Of a stretch of 64,000 nt of DNA, positions 27,185 through 38,421 are shown one piece after another. Origin of the DNA: Sphingomonas sp. LM7 (GTDB taxonomy: Bacteria; Pseudomonadota; Alphaproteobacteria; Sphingomonadales; Sphingomonadaceae); NCBI RefSeq assembly GCF_002002925.1, contig NZ_CP019511.1, forward strand, positions 2,294,001 to 2,358,000. The letters run 5' to 3'. The position numbers were made by a program, and so were the translations under genes. Position 1 is the first letter of the stretch. Each line of letters opens with the position of its first letter. The notes under the pieces are model-generated. The model ran no database searches. It had not been told where the DNA came from and worked only from the letters and a program-made list of their open reading frames with translations.

Positions 27185-27664
27185 GTGGCACCTCTGGTCG
27201 GCATCATCATGGGCAGCACTTCCGATTGGGAGACGATGCGCCATGCTGCGCGCGTGCTCGACGAACTCGGCGTGCCGCACGAGACTAAGGTCGTCTCGGC
27301 GCATCGCACCCCGCAGCGGCTCTACGACTATGCCACCGGCGCCGCCGACCGCGGGCTCAAGACCCTCATCGCCGGCGCGGGCGGCGCGGCGCACCTTCCC
27401 GGCATGGCAGCGGCGATGACGCATTTGCCGGTGCTCGGCGTGCCGGTCGAATCCAAGGCGCTCAAGGGCATCGACAGCCTCTATTCGATCGTCCAGATGC
27501 CCGGCGGAATCCCGGTCGGGACGCTGGCGATCGGCAAGCCCGGCGCGATCAATGCCGGCCTGCTCGCCGCGGCAATCCTCGCGACCTCGGACGAGGCGCT
27601 CGCCGAGCGGCTCAAGGCGTGGCGCGCGGCGCAGACCGACGGCGTGGCGACTGACCCAGAATGA
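27185..27664 (+). CDS. purE: N5-carboxyaminoimidazole ribonucleotide mutase PurE
   Basis: 159 residues from a GTG at 27185 ([18 protein letters not shown]), chosen for family length and the GGGG six bases upstream; a GTG at 27170 is an alternative. [19 protein letters not shown] (catalytic His) and [11 protein letters not shown] are the PurE class I motifs. Converts N5-CAIR to CAIR in purine synthesis, using the product of PurK. Its stop overlaps the purK ATG. Confidence 0.95.
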   Translation: MAPLVGIIMGSTSDWETMRHAARVLDELGVPHETKVVSAHRTPQRLYDYATGAADRGLKTLIAGAGGAAHLPGMAAAMTHLPVLGVPVESKALKGIDSLYSIVQMPGGIPVGTLAIGKPGAINAGLLAAAILATSDEALAERLKAWRAAQTDGVATDPE

Positions 27665-28731
27665 CCGCTTTGCCCCCCGGATCGGTGATCGGCATCCTCG
27701 GCGGCGGCCAGCTCGGGCGGATGCTCGCAGTCGCCGCAGCGCAGCTCGGTTACCGCACCCACGTCCTCGCCCCCGATGCCGAAAGCGTCGCCGCGCAGAC
27801 TGCGTCGAGCTATACTCGCGCCGACTATCACAGCCGCATCGTCCTCGACGAAGTCGCCGGACAGACGGACGTGGTGACTTACGAATTCGAGAATATCGCA
27901 ATCGGCCCGGTCGAATATCTCTCGGGCAAGGTGCCGGTGCGGCCCGGCCCGCAGAGCCTGTCGATCGCACAGGACCGTGCGCGCGAAAAGGCGTTCGTCG
28001 GTGCGCTGGGCGGGCGGACCGCGCCGTGGGCGCCGGTGTCGACGATCGAGGAACTCAAGGCTGCGATCGACACGATCGGCGCGCCGGCGATCCTCAAGAC
28101 GCTGCGGCTGGGCTATGACGGCAAGGGCCAGGTCCGCATCCACGACGCCGCCGAAGCCGAGGCGGCATGGGCCGATATCGGCGAGCGGCCGGCGATCCTC
28201 GAAGGCTTCGTGACCTTCAGCCACGAATTCTCGATCATCACCGTGCGCGGCGTTGACGGCGCGCTGACCAGCTATCCGCCTCCGTGGAACGAGCACAAGG
28301 ACGGTATCCTCGCACGCTCCACGCTCCCCGCCCCGGCCGAGATCGCGCGGCATTGGGCCGAAGCGGCGACGCTCGCCGGCCGGGTCGCCGAGGCGCTGGG
28401 CCATGTCGGGGTGCTGACGCTCGAATTCTTCGCGACCGAGGACGGCCCGGTGTTCAACGAAATGGCGCCGCGGGTGCATAATTCGGGGCATTGGACGATT
28501 GAGGGCGCCGAGACCTCGCAGTTCGAGAACCATATCCGCGCGATCTGCGGACTGCCGCTGGGCAGCACGGCGCTCACCGGTAGCCATGTCGAAATGATCA
28601 ATCTGATCGGCAGCGACGCCGATAATTGGGCGGAATTACTCGCCGAGCCAGGGACACATCTACACCTCTACGGCAAGGGCGCTGCCCGCCCGGGACGCAA
28701 GATGGGGCATTTGACGCGGGTTAAGCGCTGA
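27661..28731 (+). CDS. purK: N5-carboxyaminoimidazole ribonucleotide synthase PurK
   Basis: 356 residues. [17 protein letters not shown] at the N-terminus, VVTYEFENI, the ATP-grasp [13 protein letters not shown] and the late [25 protein letters not shown] are diagnostic. Carboxylates AIR with bicarbonate and ATP. Coupled to purE through ATGA, the usual order. Confidence 0.97.
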   Translation: MTALPPGSVIGILGGGQLGRMLAVAAAQLGYRTHVLAPDAESVAAQTASSYTRADYHSRIVLDEVAGQTDVVTYEFENIAIGPVEYLSGKVPVRPGPQSLSIAQDRAREKAFVGALGGRTAPWAPVSTIEELKAAIDTIGAPAILKTLRLGYDGKGQVRIHDAAEAEAAWADIGERPAILEGFVTFSHEFSIITVRGVDGALTSYPPPWNEHKDGILARSTLPAPAEIARHWAEAATLAGRVAEALGHVGVLTLEFFATEDGPVFNEMAPRVHNSGHWTIEGAETSQFENHIRAICGLPLGSTALTGSHVEMINLIGSDADNWAELLAEPGTHLHLYGKGAARPGRKMGHLTRVKR

Positions 28732-28738
28732 TCCAATT

Positions 28739-28862
28739 CCTCCCTCGCGAAGCGGGGGAGGTGGCGCCGAGGCAACGGAGGGAGCATCTCCCCAAGGACG
28801 TCGCTCGCGGTGAGGCCCCCTCCACCAGCTTTGCTATCCCCCCTCTCCCGCTTCGCGAGGGA
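28739..28862. repeat. 124-base inverted-repeat element (copy 1)
   Basis: Left arm at 28739-28761 (CCTCCCTCGCGAAGCGGGGG...) and right arm at 28841-28862 (...CCCGCTTCGCGAGGGA) are near-perfect reverse complements, so the unit can fold as one long hairpin. A second copy with the same left half lies at 62827-62952. No coding potential. Confidence 0.75.
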
Positions 28863-28869
28863 AGAATAG

Positions 28870-28899
28870 AAAAAGGCCCGCTCCTTTGGGAAGCGAGCC
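28870..28899 (-). terminator. Intrinsic terminator, bidirectional
   Basis: On the minus strand GGCTCGCT pairs with AGCGGGCC (one G-T pair), followed by TTTTT; on the plus strand the stem is followed by ATTTTC. It lies 24 bases after the stop of the 99-residue protein gene and also downstream of purK. Confidence 0.7.
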
Positions 28900-28923
28900 C
28901 ATTTTCTCACCCGAAGCAAAATC

Positions 28924-29223
28924 TCAGCCGCGCGTGCCCGTGATCGGGAAGCTGCCGAAAGCGCCTGCGGTGACGGTGCCATTGAGGTTGTCGCCGTCCA
29001 CGGTCGCCTCGACGGTCAGCGTCATCGGCATCGGCACGGTGATGTTGAGCGAGAAGTTCAGCGTGTCGCCATCGACCTTGCCGTCGGTGATGTCGGTGGT
29101 GCCGAGCCCGCCCGAGAAATTGCCGGTAAAGCTGTCGCCCGCGCTCTGCACGGTCAGCACTGCCTGCTGATCGCCCATCGGGGACTTGGTCACCGTGTTC
29201 CAGCTGCCATCGACATTCGCCAT
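28924..29223 (-). CDS. Small beta-rich protein, unknown family
   Basis: 99 residues without a signal peptide. It begins MANVDGSWNTVTKSPMGDQQ and has internal near-repeats VDGDTLNFSLNI and VDGDNLNGTVTAG, plus VPMPMTLTVEATVDG. This suggests an up-and-down beta barrel or sandwich, lipocalin-like in style. I have seen this pattern as small hypothetical proteins in proteobacteria but cannot name a function. It lies 20 bases before the M16 peptidase stop in numbering, downstream of a strong terminator on its own 3' side. Confidence 0.75.
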   Translation of the reverse strand: MANVDGSWNTVTKSPMGDQQAVLTVQSAGDSFTGNFSGGLGTTDITDGKVDGDTLNFSLNITVPMPMTLTVEATVDGDNLNGTVTAGAFGSFPITGTRG

Positions 29224-29243
29224 TTGCTTCTCTCCTGACGTGA

Positions 29244-32090
29244 TTATTTCGATGCGGCGAGCGCGGGCGAACCCGCTATCGCCGCTGCCGGGACCACCTC
29301 GACAGGCAGGCCGAGGCTGTCAAGCTGTGGCTTGACGGTCTTGGCGTCGCCCACGACCACCCACACGAACTTCTTCGGGTCCAAAGCCACGCGTGCCGCA
29401 GCGTCAAGCTGGGCGACGGTCATCGTCCGATATTTTTGCGTGACGGTGTCGTAGAAATTGTCAGGACGCTTGCGCAGATCGTTCTGCTGCATCGCCGAGA
29501 GCACTGCGCCCGAAGTCTCGAATCGGCCGGCAAGTTCGCGGGTGGTGCCGTTGATCTCGCGGGTCAATTCGGCGTCGGTGACGCCCTTGGTGGTGAGGAA
29601 GTCGCCGACCTGCTGCTGGAGCGCCTTGATCGAATCGCCGGTGCGATCGGCCTGGACTGGAGCGCTGATCACATATGGCACCGCCTTTTCGAGCCAGTCA
29701 TAGCCGCCGCGCACGCCGTACGACCAATGCTTGTTCTCCCGCAGCTCCATATTGATCCGCGACAGGAAGCCCGCGCCGAGGACCTGGTTGGCGGTCACCG
29801 TGGTGAGCAACTCACTCGACGGATCGAGCGAAGTCATCTGCGCGGCGAGGATCAGCGACTGGGGCGAGTCGGGCCGGTCGATCAGCACGATCTTCGGCGC
29901 GACCTGTTCGGGCGCGACGGTAAACGCCTTCGTGCCTGCGGCGCCGACGCCCTTCCAATTGGCGAAGCGCGCCTCGAGCGCGGCCTTGACCTCGGCGAGC
30001 GGACGATCGCTGACCACGAAGATCTTGGCCTTATCCGGACGGATCCACGCGTGGTAGAAAGCGAGCAGATCTTCGCGGGTCAGCGACTTTACCGCAGCCG
30101 GATCGCCGCCGCCCGCGGCAAGTTTGGCATACGGGTTGCCGGCGCCATAGATCAGCGGCGGCAGCGCGCGATTGGCGAGGCCCTGCGGGCTGGTCAGCTC
30201 GGCGGCGATGCCGGTGAGCTGAGTCGAGCGCAGCCGCTCGATCTCGTCGGGTGCGAAGGCCGGGTTGCGGACAACATCGGCGAACAGATCGAGCGCACCG
30301 CCGAGGTTGGGGCTCGGCGCGGTGACGCCGAGATAGGTACGATCCGATGAGCTGCCCGTGCTGATGCTAGCGCCCAGCCGCTCGCGCGCCTCGGCGATCG
30401 CGATCGAGTCCTTGGTCGTGGTGCCTTCATCGAGCAGCGAGAGGACGAGGTTCTGGGTGCCCAGCTTGTTCGCCGGATCGGCAACGACGCCCGCATCGAA
30501 GCTCATCACTACCTGCGTGACCGGAACTGCGGTGCGGTTGGCATAGACGATCTCGACACCGTTCGAGAGCTTGCTGCGCTCGATGTTCGGGAAATCGAGA
30601 TCGCCGATCTGAGAGACGTCGGGGAGTGCGCCGCGGGTGCCCTTGGACGGCTCGGCCTTGGCCGCGCCCTCGGCGGGCTTGGTCGCGGCAGGAACCGTTG
30701 CCGCTTCCTGATACGCTTCGCGCTGGCCCGGCTCGACCATGATCGTCAGCGAGGGACGGGTCAGCCACTTCTTGCCGGCGGCCTGGACCTGCGCCGGGGT
30801 GACCTTCGCGGTCTCTTCGAGCTGCTTCTTGTAGAAGCCGGGATCGTTCGAATAGAGCGCGCCCGAGGCAAGCGCGACGGCCTTGCCGCCGAAGCCGCCA
30901 ACGGACTCGAGCCCCGAGATGCGGCCCGACACGGCCGTGGTGGCGACGCGCTGGACTTCGTCCGCAGTCGGGCCGTTGTTGATCAGGTCGGCGACGATCT
31001 CGTCGAGGCGCTTCGCCACCAGATTGGCATCGACGCCGGGCTTCACGATCGCCTGGACCTGGAAGATGCCGAGCTGCGACATCGACTGGATGCCGGCCGA
31101 AACCTGCACCGCGCTCTTGTCCTTACGAACCAGCGCATTGTCGAGCCGCGAGCTGGCGAGGCCGCCGAGCACGTCGCCGAACACGTCGAGCGCCACCGAT
31201 TCGGGATCGTTGAGGCCGGGCACCGCCCAGGTGCGCATGATCATCGTCGCGGCGACGCGGTCCTTCATCACCACGGTCTTGGACTGGGGCAGCGTCGGCA
31301 CCGTCACCGTCGGCAGCACGCTCTTGGGACCCGCGGCGATCGCGCCGAAATACTTCTCAACCAGCGGACGCGCTTCCTTGGCGTCGACATCGCCGGCGAG
31401 GACGAGGATCGCGTTGTTCGGGCCGTAATGCGAGCGGAACCAGTTCTTTACGTCATCAAGGCTGGCAGCGTCGAGGTCGGCCATCGAACCGATCACGTTA
31501 TGACCATAGGCGGTTCCGGCGAGCAGCTCTTCGAGCAGCTTGTAATAGACCAGCCCATAAGGCTGGTTGTCGCCCTGGCGCTTCTCGTTCTGGACAACGC
31601 CGCGCTGCTCGTCGAGCACCGCCTGGTCGATCGCGCCGAGCAGATAGCCCATGCGGTCGCTTTCGAGGAACAGTGCGCGATCGAGCGCCGGGCGCGGCAC
31701 GGTCTCGAAATAATTGGTGCGATCGAAGCTCGTGGTGCCGTTGAAGTCGGTGGCGCCGACCTGCTTGAGCGGTTCGAAGAAATCGCCCGGGGCGTTTTCC
31801 GATCCGTTGAACATCAGATGCTCGAACAGATGCGCGAAGCCGGTCTTGCCCTTGGGCTCGTGCTTCGATCCGACATCGTACCAGGTCGAGACCGCGACGA
31901 TCGGCGCCTTGCGATCGGTATGGACGATGACGCGCAGGCCGTTCTTGAGCGTGAATTCCTCGTACGGAATATCGACGCGCTTCACCAATTCGGCGACCGG
32001 CACGGGCTTGGCGGCCTGCTGCGCGGCGGCGGGCATGGAAGCGGCGAGTGCGATAGTGGCTGCGCTGCAGGACATCAGAAACGACTTCAT
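29244..32090 (-). CDS. M16 family zinc peptidase (insulinase/pitrilysin-like), exported
   Basis: 948 residues from the ATG at 32090 (MKSFLMSCSAATIAL), with a signal peptide ending near AAAQ (24). The inverted zinc motif HLFEH (His87, Glu90, His91) lies in the first M16 domain, with a distal Glu in GVVQNEKRQGDN. The second half repeats the fold without the motif, the usual active/inactive pair. Degrades peptides in the periplasm. Divergent from the M28 peptidase across 143 bases. Confidence 0.93.
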   Translation of the reverse strand: MKSFLMSCSAATIALAASMPAAAQQAAKPVPVAELVKRVDIPYEEFTLKNGLRVIVHTDRKAPIVAVSTWYDVGSKHEPKGKTGFAHLFEHLMFNGSENAPGDFFEPLKQVGATDFNGTTSFDRTNYFETVPRPALDRALFLESDRMGYLLGAIDQAVLDEQRGVVQNEKRQGDNQPYGLVYYKLLEELLAGTAYGHNVIGSMADLDAASLDDVKNWFRSHYGPNNAILVLAGDVDAKEARPLVEKYFGAIAAGPKSVLPTVTVPTLPQSKTVVMKDRVAATMIMRTWAVPGLNDPESVALDVFGDVLGGLASSRLDNALVRKDKSAVQVSAGIQSMSQLGIFQVQAIVKPGVDANLVAKRLDEIVADLINNGPTADEVQRVATTAVSGRISGLESVGGFGGKAVALASGALYSNDPGFYKKQLEETAKVTPAQVQAAGKKWLTRPSLTIMVEPGQREAYQEAATVPAATKPAEGAAKAEPSKGTRGALPDVSQIGDLDFPNIERSKLSNGVEIVYANRTAVPVTQVVMSFDAGVVADPANKLGTQNLVLSLLDEGTTTKDSIAIAEARERLGASISTGSSSDRTYLGVTAPSPNLGGALDLFADVVRNPAFAPDEIERLRSTQLTGIAAELTSPQGLANRALPPLIYGAGNPYAKLAAGGGDPAAVKSLTREDLLAFYHAWIRPDKAKIFVVSDRPLAEVKAALEARFANWKGVGAAGTKAFTVAPEQVAPKIVLIDRPDSPQSLILAAQMTSLDPSSELLTTVTANQVLGAGFLSRINMELRENKHWSYGVRGGYDWLEKAVPYVISAPVQADRTGDSIKALQQQVGDFLTTKGVTDAELTREINGTTRELAGRFETSGAVLSAMQQNDLRKRPDNFYDTVTQKYRTMTVAQLDAAARVALDPKKFVWVVVGDAKTVKPQLDSLGLPVEVVPAAAIAGSPALAASK

Positions 32091-32233
32091 GTTGTGATTT
32101 TCCCCGGAGAGGATCGATGCTGGCGCGACCATAGCGACGGAAGTATCCGCTGCAACCGAATCCGTGGGCGTTTTCAGCGGTGCGCTTTTGGATTAGCCTG
32201 CGTCGACGACGCTCCTCGAAAGACCTCCCGCAC

Positions 32234-33862
32234 ATGCGCGTTCCGATGCTCCTCGCCGGGCTGTTGCTCGTTCTTGCGCCCGCCGCCGCGCAGACTGCAC
32301 CCGACGCGCCCGCGTTCAGCGCCGCCGAGATCCGCAAGCATGTGACCTTCCTCGCCGACGACAAGCTCGAAGGCCGCGATGCCGGCACGCCGGGCCACGA
32401 GACCGCGGCGCGCTATGTCGCCGAGCAATTCGCAGCACTGGGGCTCAAGCCCGGCGGCGACGAGGGCGGCTGGTATCAGCAAGTATCGCTGGCCGAATAT
32501 GGCCTGGACGACCGCCGCCCCGCTTCGCTTCGCATCGACGCGCGCAAATTCACCAATGGCGGCGACGTGTTGATCGCCCCGTCGCCGCGCTTCGGCAGCA
32601 CCACGCAGACGATGACTGGCGAGGCGGTGTTCGTCAGCTACGGCCTCGAGGCGCCCGAGCTTGGGCTTGACGACTATGCCGGGCTCGATGTGCGCGGCAA
32701 GTTTGCGGTGATGCTTGTTGGTCTGCCTAAGGGGCTCTCTGGAGAAGCGGCCGCAACGCTTAACCGGAGCCGGGGGACGGTCGCGGCGAAACATGGTGCC
32801 ATCGGCATATTGTACGTCGTTCCACCCGACGACGCGCGGCGGTGGCGTTATGCGTCCGACACGCTGCTGCAGGACGCGCACAAGTGGCTCAGCAAGGAGG
32901 GGTATCCCGACGGGCAGGATCCCGGCGTTCAGATCGGGGCATATCTCAACGCCGCCGCAGCCGCGGCATTGTTCGAAGGCGCGCGCACGAGTTCGGCGCA
33001 GGTTTTCGCGGCTGCCGGCGCGCCGAAGGGCTTCGCGCTCAAGCACCGCGTCACGCTGGCTCGGACCAGCAAGGTACACGCCTATCGCAGCCCCAACGTC
33101 ATTGGAATCCTGCCGGGCTCGGACCCCAAGCTGACCGACCAATATGTGGTGCTGAGTGCGCATCTCGACCATGTCGGCCGCGACCCGCATCTGCCCGGCG
33201 ACAAGATCCACAACGGCGCGATGGACAATGCCGCAGGCGTGGCGACGATGATCGAGGCGGCGCGCGCCTTTGCGAAATCGCTGAACCGCCCCAGGCGTTC
33301 GATCCTGTTCGTCGCGCTGACCGCCGAAGAGGACGGGCTGCTCGGATCGAGTTACCTCGCCCAGCATCCGGTGACGGGCACCGGCCGCGTAGTCGCCGAC
33401 GTCAATCTCGACATGCCGATCCTGCTCTACGACTTCCAGGACGTCATCGCATTCGGCGGCGAGCATTCGACGATGGGCGAGATCGTCGCCCGTGCCGGGG
33501 CACGGATGGGTGTCACCGTCTCGCCCGATCCGATGCCCGAGGAGCAGTTCTTCGTCCGTTCGGACCATTTCAACTTCGTCAAGGCGGGCGTGCCGTCGAT
33601 CTTCCTGATGACCGGCTTCAAGAATGGCGGCGAGACGGCGTTCCGCGATTTCCTGGCGAACCATTATCACCAGCCTTCGGACCAGATCGACTTGCCATTC
33701 AACTGGGAGGCCGGCGCCAAGTTCGCGCGGCTGAACTATTGGATCGCGCGCGAAGTAGCGGATGCCGACGGGCCTCCACGCTGGTATGAAGGCAACATGT
33801 TCGGCGAGCGTTTCGCCAAGGAAGCGCCCAAGGCGCCGCGGCCGGCAAAGCCGATCGGCTGA
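32234..33862 (+). CDS. M28 family zinc peptidase with PA-type insert, exported
   Basis: 542 residues starting MRVPMLLAGLLLVLAPAAAQ (signal peptide, cleavage near 20). After an N-terminal segment and a protease-associated-like insert, the M28 core shows SAHLDHVGRD (first His about 309), NGAMDNAAGVATMIEAA, LTAEEDGLLGSSYL and DFLANHYHQPSDQ with the last His. Probably a periplasmic aminopeptidase. The frame is open upstream to 32180 but that part is basic and non-signal-like. Confidence 0.92.
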   Translation: MRVPMLLAGLLLVLAPAAAQTAPDAPAFSAAEIRKHVTFLADDKLEGRDAGTPGHETAARYVAEQFAALGLKPGGDEGGWYQQVSLAEYGLDDRRPASLRIDARKFTNGGDVLIAPSPRFGSTTQTMTGEAVFVSYGLEAPELGLDDYAGLDVRGKFAVMLVGLPKGLSGEAAATLNRSRGTVAAKHGAIGILYVVPPDDARRWRYASDTLLQDAHKWLSKEGYPDGQDPGVQIGAYLNAAAAAALFEGARTSSAQVFAAAGAPKGFALKHRVTLARTSKVHAYRSPNVIGILPGSDPKLTDQYVVLSAHLDHVGRDPHLPGDKIHNGAMDNAAGVATMIEAARAFAKSLNRPRRSILFVALTAEEDGLLGSSYLAQHPVTGTGRVVADVNLDMPILLYDFQDVIAFGGEHSTMGEIVARAGARMGVTVSPDPMPEEQFFVRSDHFNFVKAGVPSIFLMTGFKNGGETAFRDFLANHYHQPSDQIDLPFNWEAGAKFARLNYWIAREVADADGPPRWYEGNMFGERFAKEAPKAPRPAKPIG

Positions 33863-33945
33863 CCGTGCCGAAACGGATGCGGTTGATCCCGCACCGGCGC
33901 CGAAAGCGGGCATGATGTGCGGGGCCCCGTAACGAGGAGCAGGCA

Positions 33946-35310
33946 ATGGCGGAGCGCACGCACCGGCCGCCGAGACAATCGAACGCCACCAAGGCGGAGG
34001 CCTTGCCCGGCCGGTCGCCGAATGCGCTCGACGCGCGCGACGCAGTGGCCCAGCTTCGTGCAATGGCGGCGCGGCTGAACACACGGCCGACGCCCGCGAC
34101 GGCGCAGGCCAAACGCGTTTCCGGCAACGGGCTTCCCGCCGATCTGAAGACCGGGATGGAGGCAATATCAGGTATCGCGCTCGACGACGTGCGCGTGCAT
34201 CGCAATTCGGCAAAGCCCGCGCAAATGCAGGCGCATGCCTTTGCGCAGGGCACCGACATTCACCTCGCGCCGGGTCAGGACCGGCATCTGCCCCACGAAG
34301 CGTGGCATGTGGTTCAGCAGAAACAAGGCCGGGTGCGGCCGACGCTGACCACTAACGGCACGGCGATCAACGACGACCCGGCATTGGAGCGGGAGGCGGA
34401 TATGATGGCCAGCCGTGCCGCCCGGCCGCCAACCGTGGCGTCAGCGCCGGCGCAACGCGTCGCGGCGGGCGATGTCGCCCAGTGCATTCTCATAAAGGTG
34501 ACGACCCGCAAGCAGATGGCGTCACGCGTTGTCGACAAGGTGCAGTTCGCGGAACGCGTGCCGACCGTGGCGTCAGGCGGCCAAGGCGATCATACCGTTG
34601 CCGAAGCGCTGGTCGAACTGGCTCTGGAGACGCACTGCGTCAACAAGACTCATCTCGAAATCGCCAAAACTCTTCCGGAAATGCTGCTGCATCTCGATTC
34701 CCAGACCAGTGCCAAATATCTCGGCGAGGACAATAAATATCACAAGATCGACTTGGGAGGCATTTTCCCGCTGATCGGCAACTATGCCGAAGCGGCGGCG
34801 AACGGTGCCGATGGCGAAGATCTCAACGAAATGCTGAGCTACATCCTCGAAATGTACCTGCGCGTATGGAACAAGCGTGCCGGTTCGGCCTATTTGCGGT
34901 CGGAGGGCATGACTACCGGCGGCTCGGGAGGCAGCGAAGAGAAAAAGGCCAAGAAAGAGCTCTCCGAGCTTTCCAAGCGCAAGGATCTGCATGAGGACGT
35001 CGATGACGAAGGAACGGGCTGGAAACTCACAGCCGCCCGGGCACTGACCAAGTTTATCGACTTCAAGGCTCCGAAGAATATCAAGGAAGCGGCGGAGCAC
35101 CTGAAGACTGCCGTCGATCTTACAGTGAATTTGCTGGAGGATGGTGAACAGCATTACGAGCATATCGGCACGATTGCGGTTCAGCTCTTTGCCAGGATGC
35201 ACGGCCTCGACAAAAAAGCCGAAGAGGCGCTCGATAGCGCAACCTTCTTCTTGCTCAACGGCGAGGTGTACAGCGATTCCGATGAAGGAGAGGACATGAT
35301 CTCCAAATAG
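33946..35310 (+). CDS. DUF4157 (eCIS-core-domain) protein with HExxH motif and unknown C-terminal domain
   Basis: 454 residues, no signal peptide. Residues about 60-160 form a DUF4157 domain: LPADLKTGMEAISG..LDDVRVHRNS, ..AHAFAQGTDIHLAPG, then HEAWHVVQQKQG (HExxH at 117-121) and LEREADMMA with a candidate third metal ligand (Glu148 or Glu150). The next segment VAAGDVAQC resembles the spacer seen after this domain. Residues 190-454 are mostly helical, with GGQGDHTVAEALVELAL at about 211-227 and a Lys/Glu-rich middle. The C-terminus is very acidic. DUF4157 proteins are often linked to extracellular contractile injection systems or polymorphic effectors, but no such genes lie nearby. Bases 35041-35160 are 50% G+C by hand count versus 69% for 35941-36060 in clpB, which suggests acquisition. 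Confidence 0.8.
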   Translation: MAERTHRPPRQSNATKAEALPGRSPNALDARDAVAQLRAMAARLNTRPTPATAQAKRVSGNGLPADLKTGMEAISGIALDDVRVHRNSAKPAQMQAHAFAQGTDIHLAPGQDRHLPHEAWHVVQQKQGRVRPTLTTNGTAINDDPALEREADMMASRAARPPTVASAPAQRVAAGDVAQCILIKVTTRKQMASRVVDKVQFAERVPTVASGGQGDHTVAEALVELALETHCVNKTHLEIAKTLPEMLLHLDSQTSAKYLGEDNKYHKIDLGGIFPLIGNYAEAAANGADGEDLNEMLSYILEMYLRVWNKRAGSAYLRSEGMTTGGSGGSEEKKAKKELSELSKRKDLHEDVDDEGTGWKLTAARALTKFIDFKAPKNIKEAAEHLKTAVDLTVNLLEDGEQHYEHIGTIAVQLFARMHGLDKKAEEALDSATFFLLNGEVYSDSDEGEDMISK

Positions 35311-35401
35311 GCCGTTAGATCTGGGTGCATACGCATAACGGCGCATCGAAGCTCGGCCTTACGAGGAGATGCACCTGAAGATCGATACGGATAGGATGGC
35401 C

Positions 35402-35429
35402 CTTGTGTTGCACATTGGCAACACTACAT
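35402..35429 (+). promoter_or_regulatory. Candidate heat-shock (RpoH) promoter of clpB
   Basis: CTTG at 35402-35405 and CTACAT at 35424-35429 are separated by 18 bases, close to the RpoH layout; the -10 is imperfect. Between them GTTGC and GCAAC (35408-35423) form an inverted repeat. The transcript would begin roughly 20 bases upstream of the clpB start. Confidence 0.35.
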
Positions 35430-35455
35430 CGCCTGCGTAACCAACAGGGGCCAGC

Positions 35456-38035
<2,580 letters not shown>

Positions 38036-38046
38036 CGCGTATAGGC

Positions 38047-38070
38047 GTGCCGGCGGGTTGCCGCCGGCAC
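38047..38070. terminator. Perfect hairpin between convergent clpB and small exported protein gene
   Basis: GTGCCGGCGG-GTTG-CCGCCGGCAC, a ten-base-pair GC stem with a four-base loop in the 42-base gap. It can serve both strands; there is no U-tract on either side. Confidence 0.65.
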
Positions 38071-38077
38071 GTCGGCT

Positions 38078-38338
38078 TCAGCAACCGGCCTGGCGCTGGC
38101 AGGTGTTGGTCTGCGACTTCTCGACATTGTGGCGATCCAGCAGGCGCTGTTCGGCCCATTCGGCGCGCGTCATGCAGACCTTGCGCGTCTGGAGGCGGCT
38201 GCCGAGCACGTCCTCCTTCTTGCAAATGACTTCATTGGGATCGCGCGCCTTCTTGGTGCCCTCCTGGGCAAATGCCGCAGGGACTACGAGCGAAAGCAAC
38301 GATGCCCCGACGATCGCGGCGGCGGCGGTTCTGGCCAT
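38078..38338 (-). CDS. Small exported Cys-containing protein, unknown
   Basis: 86 residues starting MARTAAAAIVGASLLSLVVP, with a signal peptide ending near FAQ (25). The mature part has four cysteines (39, 55, 80, 86) and the motif VICKKEDVLGSRLQTRKVCMTRAEWAEQRLLDR, probably disulfide-linked. This style of small periplasmic protein recurs in sphingomonads without known function. The frame is open up to 38839, but that stretch overlaps the sulfotransferase gene end and is not favoured. Confidence 0.78.
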   Translation of the reverse strand: MARTAAAAIVGASLLSLVVPAAFAQEGTKKARDPNEVICKKEDVLGSRLQTRKVCMTRAEWAEQRLLDRHNVEKSQTNTCQRQAGC

Positions 38339-38421
38339 GACATGCTTCCCGAAAACGAGGCCCGCCCAGGGGCGGTGATAAAGCGTGATTTTGGACCCGA
38401 ACCGTGTTGCGAGTCCAGTGC

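Noticed and set aside
32174..34213. 679-codon minus-strand frame
   Set aside because: Opposite the M28 peptidase and DUF4157 genes; no motifs.
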